In this document: piece after piece, positions 58,032 through 64,000 of the stretch | How the letters are laid out: each line of letters opens with the position of its first letter | How positions within the stretch are numbered: the stretch's first letter is position 1 | Origin: Blasia pusilla | Lineage: Eukaryota > Marchantiophyta > Marchantiopsida > Blasiales | Direction of reading: 5' to 3' | Length of the DNA stretch: 64,000 bases | Assembly: GCA_050084515.1 (NCBI GenBank) | Contig: CM114271.1 | Coordinates: 1 to 64,000, forward strand | Made by a program: the position numbers and the translations under genes | The notes under the pieces: model-generated | The model's database searches: none | Told to the model about the DNA's origin: nothing | What the model saw: the letters and a program-made list of their open reading frames with translations, nothing else

Positions 58032-58187
58032 CAGGCCGAACAGCGATACGGGCTTCTGACTACCCTCATACACCACACTATCACTTCTTTCTCCTACTAC
58101 CGACAGTCTCAGGCCAAACAGTAATACGGGCTTCCGACTACCCTCACACACCACACTATCACTCCTTTCTCCTACTACCGACAGTCT
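58032..58187 (+). repeat. 78-bp tandem duplication
   Basis: CAGGCC.AACAG..ATACGGGCTTC.GACTACCCTCA.ACACCACACT units at 58032-58109 and 58110-58187 differ at about eight sites. Confidence 0.95.
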
Positions 58188-59539
58188 CTGCGCCCTCGAT
58201 TGCTCTTCTCTATGTCTTCACCTTGCTTCGCTTCGCTTCACTTCGATCCTGTCCCCTCCCCACCCTCTTGTGCTTTGCGCTCCTCCCCTCTTGTGCTCTG
58301 CGCTCCGCTCTCTCACTTTCAGCAACCTCCCTCTCAAGCTCCCTAGAGAGGGCGTGCAAGGCTTAAAGCCCAGCCAAGATACGTAAGCTAACACTTCCCA
58401 GAGATCATCACAATAATAGGTAAATTGAAAAACGTTCCCGTTGTCAACTATTTTACCATTCTCTTCCTAGGGACAGACTGAGCATGAAGAGATGTTTGTT
58501 CACACTCCTCAGAAAGAAGTGAATACAGGTCGAGACATTGGATGCAAAATCTACTAATTCAAAGAGAGTTTTCAATCGGCTTTTGAATTTATCATTTGAG
58601 CAGAGATCCGATGTTTTTTGTAGCTTAAAGCTTACATGAAGGGACGTCATCTCACAAATTCTTGGGTGTATTATGACGATTAGAAATTAGAGCCATTATA
58701 GCCCACCATAGCTCAACTGTTCGGCAACGAGTAGTTGCTTTGATTCTCTCTAAATCTAAAGAGGAGGAGGCCAAAGGGCCAAATCCTTGGCAAGCAATTC
58801 TGGACTTCCTGCAAGCTCTATTCTATGGATTGGCTCCGTTGGGTAAAAAGTACCACTCATCAATAGCTGCTATTACAACAATGCATTCTGGTGTGAAGAG
58901 CGATAGTGGACTTACCCGAATTTGAGGATCCAACTCTCCTTGTGGAAGCTTTCTTGCTGGTCTAGACAAGGTACTTGATTCGGGCACGCACTATTCAATC
59001 GCCCTTTTGCATCATGCGATGTGTATAGCTGGGCGCACACTATCAACGTTCTCCGAGATGTGCAGTGAGAGGTTTCTTCTCAGAGTGAGGCGAAGATAGA
59101 AATGAACAAGAGAGAGAAAGGACACCCGAAACTGGAGTTTTTCTTGACTGACTCTATCCCTGCGCATTCAATCTGCATGCTTTACTTAGTAGGTTCTCCT
59201 CACCAACATCGCTACAACAGCTTCAAAGCTCAGTGCACTCAATCCGCAAGCTTAATCTACCATCACCATTCCCTCGCATTCTCACTGTTGTGGAGTTTGG
59301 GAGACACAGAACGCGGGAATGTGGAGGGTCTGAACCTCGGCAGTACGAATAAAACCGAGCAACACGAATGAGCCCAAGTTTTTGAATCTGACACATCAAG
59401 CCACCTCTGTCTAAACATGCCACATCAACCTAGGAAGTTGTAAATGTCCCACTCCAAACCTTCCTCCTCCTTGTTAACACCTCCTTTTCTAACCTCCACC
59501 CTCACCAAGCGTTCTAAGAACCTGGAGACTTTGCCCAAA
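58188..59539. other. No recognisable gene
   Basis: A pyrimidine-rich stretch (58200-58320) and short ORFs lacking known domains are all that is visible. Confidence 0.5.
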
Positions 59540-60690
59540 GGGACACCCCAACACTAGGAACAAAGGGAAAAAGAAAAAAGTTGAAATAACCACACCCACA
59601 TCGATTTAAAAATCGTAAACCCAAATTGGGGTGTTTCATTTTGGGGGGGAGCATGAGGGGTTCAAAAGCAGATCCAAACCGTTGAACTGGTGCCAAGATT
59701 TAATTCCGAGGTGTGTGCCAATTTTGATTGCCATCCAATGGTGGGATGAAAAGCTATGTCCATGTTAACCTCAGAAATCGCAAAACGCCCTATTCCTCCT
59801 TGGTCTGGTCGGTTTTTGTAGCCTCCACCCTCCATATGGTGCCCAAAGATCATAAGACTTCCTCCTGAATGGCAACCCTAACCCAAGAACAGAGGAAAAA
59901 AGGAAAAATTACAAATGAACACTCACACATGGAATTAAAAATCTTAACCCTAAAAGTGATCTTTCATTTCTGGTTTGAGCACTGAGAGCTAACCAGCAGA
60001 TCTGAACCGTTCAAGATGTGGAAGAATTTAAGACCTTGATGTGTGCCAGGTTTCATCACCATCCAATGGTGGGAGAGAAAATTAACTGCATGATACAATG
60101 AAAATGCCATCGGGACTAGAAACAATCTTACTCGACGCCTCTTCCTCCTTCTTGGCCTTGCTTTTTTGTACCCTCCACCCTCCACATGGGGCCCAAAAAT
60201 CATAAAACTTTTTATTGATGGCAACCCTAACCATCCAATGGTGGGAGAAAAAGGTAATTGCATGATACAATGAAAATGCCATCAAGACTAGAAACAATCC
60301 TACTCAAGGCGCTCTTCCTTCTTCTTGGCGTGTCTTTTGTACCCTCCACCTCCATAGGGGGCCCTAAAATCATAAAATATTCCTACTAGTGAACCCTTTA
60401 CCGTGGAACAAAGGGCAAGAGAAAAACTTCATATGACCACTCACACATGGAATTAAAAATCATGAACCGTAAAGTGGTCTTTCCTTTTGGTTTAAGAATG
60501 GAAAGCTAATCGCCAGATGTGAACCGTTGAAGCAAAGTGGAAGGATTTAGGACCTTGGCTTGTGTTAACTTTCACTGCTAAACGCAAGATGCAACAAATT
60601 TTTAAATCCATGATGACATGAAAATGGCGAGAGACGTGGAACCTTCTCTTCATGCATGAGCCTCTTTTAGTACATTTCACTTTGAACCAA
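59540..60690. repeat. Degenerate tandem array, ~330-bp unit, about 3.5 units
   Basis: Recurring landmarks are GAACAAAGGGAAAAAGAAAA / GAACAGAGGAAAAAAGG / GAACAAAGGGCAAGAG, ACTCACACATGGAATTAAAAATC, CCATCCAATGGTGGGA, ATGATACAATGAAAATGCCATC and CCCTCCACCCTCCA.ATGG.GCCC. One unit (about 60222-60390) is short. Several contain AACCCTAA words that look like single telomere units. Confidence 0.8.
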
Positions 60691-61104
60691 GGGTGCAAGA
60701 ATGTTCAATTTTTTTCCCGAGGGGCAACCAATCCTAGGAATGTAGGACATATAAATATTTATATATCCCAACAACATTAAAAGATACATTATCATTGGAG
60801 CATGAGACCACAAAACACACTAGTCATTATTTATGACTCAGTATTACTAGGCAAGTGAAAGAAGTACGACTAGTCTTTACTAAAGGGTATTGATAACTAC
60901 TTTAGTAATAAGTACATGACTAGGTGAGTTGTGCAACGTGAAGGGAAGGGACTAATGATGTTACACATACATTCAATTTTTTTTTTCCCCACGCCCGTTG
61001 CATGTGAAACATTTTCTTTGCCGGATTGCCACATGTCATATAGAGAAGTGTTTGCTAATCAAGAAGGCACTCTCCTATAATAATATAGATAGTAAGGTGC
61101 CCAT
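60691..61104. other. No gene; short motif cluster
   Basis: 60820-60935 contains ACTAGTCAT / ATGACT / GACTAGT words like those at 42680-42960. A T-run lies at 60980-60990. No ORF of interest. Confidence 0.45.
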
Positions 61105-63185
61105 TGTCACGTCTTTTAGGATAGATTGGTGAGATCTAGTAGAGCGCCTTCGTGAGTAGTGGAGGACAAGCTCCGTAGGTCTAGGATGATCAACTGAGGC
61201 CTTGAGAAACTTGAGAGAGCATGTTTCCCCTTCGTTTCGGCTCATTTGGAGCCATATTGAGGAACTTACTATTTCAGGTAAGTACCATTTTGAGTATATG
61301 ATCAACTTTCTATTTTTGTTAAGTGGCCCTTGACCTCCTACATCAAATCAAGAGCCAAAGAGGTGACTTGGGAGCATAGGTTAACATGGAGAGAGCTTGG
61401 GAGAGGGGAGGGGTATACTTCAAGGAGAGAGAGCTTGAGAGCTCATTCTCTCTTTGTTGAACCTCTTGGGATGAGGCGGCGGAGCTATGGTCTTTCTTGC
61501 CTTGTGTGTGTAACCCAAACCTCTCATTAGGAGAGTGGGTTTGGTTTGACATTGAGTAAGACATGTGAGAACTATGGTGTTGTGAGAGAGATTGGATCAT
61601 ATTTTACAAAGAGAGAATGAGTGAGTGAGAGAGCTTCATGGGGGAGCTTGTTGGTCACTCGTTGGTTTGGCAAGTTGGGGATCGTATTCCCCGTTCAGCG
61701 GTTCATGGGAGTGCTCACCGGCGTCAGAGCCGCTTACTTGTGATGTTTCCTTTGCCGATTTTTCGTGGGGAAGAGTGACACGCGGAAGTGCTGCCCAATT
61801 TTCGATAGGAATTGAGTATGGGGCGGATTGCTCCATGCCGGTGCTCTCATGAGCATCATGTAGCTTCCTTATTTGTCTTCTTATAGGTTTTATATTTTCT
61901 GGGGGAGAAATCAGCGCAGAAGCGTTGCCAAATTTTGTGTATTAGAAAGAGACATTGGGTTTTACGACAATCCCTTCATTATTACTCGAATGTTTGATTC
62001 AAAATATTTCTTGACGCCATTGTAAATTGCAAAGTTATGCATGCTTTGCAACAAACAATGCACAATTTGGAGATGCGAGCAAAAATTTATGGTCAATCTT
62101 GCAAAACTTCCATTGCTAGGCATTTTTTAGGGTTAAATTGTTCAAACCCTAAACCAGCCGCCGTCGTCATACTCACCATCAACGGTCAACCATCATCATC
62201 GATGGTGAACCATCACCATCAACGTTCAACTTTCACCATCAACGGTCCGCCGTCACCATCAACATCAATGGTCCACCGTCCACCGTCGGCCGCTGTCGCC
62301 GCCTACCGCTGCTCAGAGCCGCGTTCCGCCGTTGTCCACCCTTTGGTTGCCATTTTTGCCATTACGAAGTGGAGGGTCTTCCACGAGGACCGTTGATTCT
62401 TTCACTTGCGCCGCCATCACGTACTTTGTTTTGGCCGCCACCGTCATTGTAGTTTCGTCATCAAGCAGTGATGGCAGATGACCTCGGGTTATGGTTTTTT
62501 AGTTTTCATTTCATGCTGCTATGCTGTAATTGGTAGCCGCTTAACAAAAATCGAGTACCATACCGTGATGCCCGTAGCCGCAACTGGACGCCGATTGGCG
62601 TGCCGTGCCGCTCGTGGCCGCACCGTACCGTCTTGACCGCGGAGCCGCTCCTTCACTAAGGATCAGAGCGTGTGAATTGCTGATTGAGGAGGGTGACGCC
62701 AAGTGCCGCACTCCATTACCGAGTTCCATGTCATTAAGAGCTATTCCGTGCCGTACTAGACTGCTAGACCTGCACTGTACATCGAGGAGGTTTGAGGGGC
62801 GTCAATACGAGAGGAGTCCAACTTTCCGATTGGAGGAGTTGTCTTCACAACCGAGTTGGGGTCGAGATTTGCAGTTGTCGAGGAGCGACATCGATATTAT
62901 TGTCAAGTTACCTATTCTGGTCTCTTAAGCTGCACGTGTGAGTGATTTTTGGGTATTGGGAAGTTATTTGGGATATTGTTTCGTGCTGATGCTGAGAGCA
63001 TCAATGATGTATGGATTTAGGGGACATAGACGTGTGTGGGATGTCCAGAGTTAAGGATGGTTTGTCGATGAGATGGTAGATCAGTTGATTTGCCGGACCG
63101 CGCCGCTTGTTGTCGTACAACACACGTCTCACTGAGAGAGTGTAGATTGGGTGCCGCATGTTTAGTTTTAGTGATTGAGGGATGG
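61105..63185 (+). mobile_element. Ty3/gypsy element copy B: LTR and leader
   Basis: This aligns directly with 17167-19200 of copy A. It starts TGTCAC and includes the same leader blocks (GAAATCAGCGxxGAAGCGTTGCC; TACTTTGTTTTGGCCGCCAC). It continues as far as the GGGTGCCGCATG stretch near 63150. Copy B lacks the telomere-unit insertion and the gag of copy A. Confidence 0.7.
62160..62290 (+). repeat. Short minisatellite in gypsy B leader
   Basis: CACCATCAACGGTCxACCGT-like words of 15-30 bp recur about six times. Copy A has a shorter version (18180-18250), so the array has changed length since the copies diverged. Confidence 0.7.
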
Positions 63186-63201
63186 ATCCTGATCAGAGTC
63201 G

Positions 63202-64000
63202 ATGGGTCCTGATCAGAGTTTATGGAGAGTTGGTGATGTTGTTAGTATGCAGGCACGGAGGGCGATGGGAGAAGTGAGTGCGACGATTGCTGATGCTCAA
63301 GAGGGGCATGTGTCGAGCACGTTGTTGGGGGCGGCCACCATTGAGTACCAAGCTCCTTTATTTTCTGCTTCCGATGTTATGACGTTGGGAGGTACGCCCG
63401 CCCAGGTTTTTTAGCTGGCTGCTACACTATGTGAGCGTGGAGTTGGAGTTCTTGCATCACGTTCAAAGGTGATTGTAGAGGAGGTGCCCTTGGAGCGGAT
63501 GCTCGGGCGGTCCACGTCAGATTCATGGCAGGCTCCGGCTGCTAGGATGGCAGAGATGCCCGCTAGACCCGCGATAGAGCGTGCCATGGCTTCTCCTAGT
63601 GTTGTGTTGCTTGATAACCAGGGAGAGGTCTTCCAATTGGTGAGTCACGTAGGAAGAGCTTTTAGTCCGCAGCGTGTCTTATTGGATTCAGGAGCGCAAC
63701 CCTTGATGTTGGGGAATGTGTCATTCAGAGAATTGGGCTTGACGAGAGCCGATGTGGAGCGTTGTCCATTCCGGATAAAGACATCATTGGATGGAGCTAG
63801 TACCACACAGTATATCATCCGACAAGAGGTCATGGTGAGGATTCGCTCGAGACATCCTACAGATGAGTCGGTGGTGCGAGCCAAGGCAATACTGACTGAT
63901 GTAGAGTCCTACGACGTCTTGGTTGGTAGAGCAGTGTCATACCCGATGGGGTTTTCCGTGGATTACTGGGAGGAGTCGGCATCTTACGGACCAGGATGGC
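63202..64000 (+). pseudogene. Ty3/gypsy aspartic protease region, runs off window
   Basis: One frame reads through from 63202 to the window end with a single TAG at 63412. After an Ala/Arg-rich linker it shows a retropepsin-like domain: QRVLLDSGAQPLMLGNVSFR (catalytic Asp at 63685, DSGA motif), then AILTDVESYDVLVGRAVSYP, the counterpart of the ILGxD/LxGR flap-end motif. The protease would cut the gag-pol polyprotein. The frame has no stop between 63415 and 64000, so the pol of copy B may continue in better shape beyond the window. A TCCTGATCAGAGT word is tandemly repeated at 63187-63216, near the point where gag seems to have been lost. Confidence 0.75.

Overview
This window is the left end of a plant chromosome. 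About 2.7 kb of (CCCTAAA)n, the complement of the plant telomere repeat TTTAGGG, opens the sequence with the C-rich strand running 5'->3' from base 1, as expected at a left terminus. The remaining ~61 kb is subtelomeric DNA made almost entirely of broken transposable elements, segmental duplications, minisatellites and microsatellites. The element families seen are hAT, Helitron, Mutator-like, Ty1/copia, Ty3/gypsy and an intron-bearing non-LTR-type reverse transcriptase. This and the telomere motif indicate a land plant. I cannot fix the species. The MiAMP1-like gene pair and the gag types would suit a bryophyte, lycophyte, fern or gymnosperm, but that is inference.

Layout: 1-2830 telomere, with a 49-nt piece of the neighbouring hAT gene embedded in its proximal part. 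2840-4980 decayed hAT transposase copy 1. 5.7-7.85 kb segmental duplication copy 1, carrying an intact small secreted MiAMP1-like gene (minus strand). 8.4-9.4 kb a dispersed ~1 kb repeat. 10.2-10.9 kb an unrecognised 214-aa ORF (minus). 12.9-14.9 kb hAT copy 2. 15.6-15.9 kb a Helitron 3' end fragment. 16.4-16.8 kb a 79-bp minisatellite. 17.2-20.0 kb gypsy copy A (leader plus broken gag), followed by a 3'-truncated copia element (20.0-22.5 kb). 23.6-25.75 kb segmental duplication copy 2 with the second MiAMP1-like gene. 27.2-32.3 kb a near full-length but broken Helitron (Rep and Pif1-like helicase). 34-35.2 kb one arm of a 1-kb inverted duplication (partner at 49.6-50.7 kb). 36.7-38.4 kb reverse transcriptase pseudogene. 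38.5-40.4 kb inverted copy of the dispersed repeat. 41.7-42.7 kb copia gag and gypsy integrase scraps. 43.6 kb a 156-nt CT tract. 43.9-46.9 kb two divergent broken genes (TPR/coiled-coil on minus, DNA-methyltransferase-like on plus) flanking a ~490-bp interval packed with a CGACGGGTTGC motif. 47.9-49.6 kb gypsy pol. 52.7-54.6 kb Mutator-like transposase. 56.2 kb a GA tract. 56.3-57.8 kb another retroelement start. 59.5-60.7 kb a degenerate ~330-bp tandem array. 61.1-64 kb gypsy copy B, running off the window with an aspartic protease domain.

Only three ORFs look intact and potentially host-functional: the two MiAMP1-like genes (92% identical by my alignment, with all mature cysteines kept and several synonymous changes) and the unrecognised 214-aa ORF. 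Nearly every transposon ORF carries stops, frameshifts or changed catalytic residues. The most unusual features are: the methyltransferase-like gene with its motif-rich divergent intergenic region; three perfect short-loop palindromes (arms 17-37 bp, loops 6-10 nt); telomere-repeat insertions at element junctions, one with an 11-bp flanking duplication; and the embedded 49-nt gene fragment inside the telomere. No rRNA or convincing tRNA gene was found, and no CRISPR array or bacterial-type operon.
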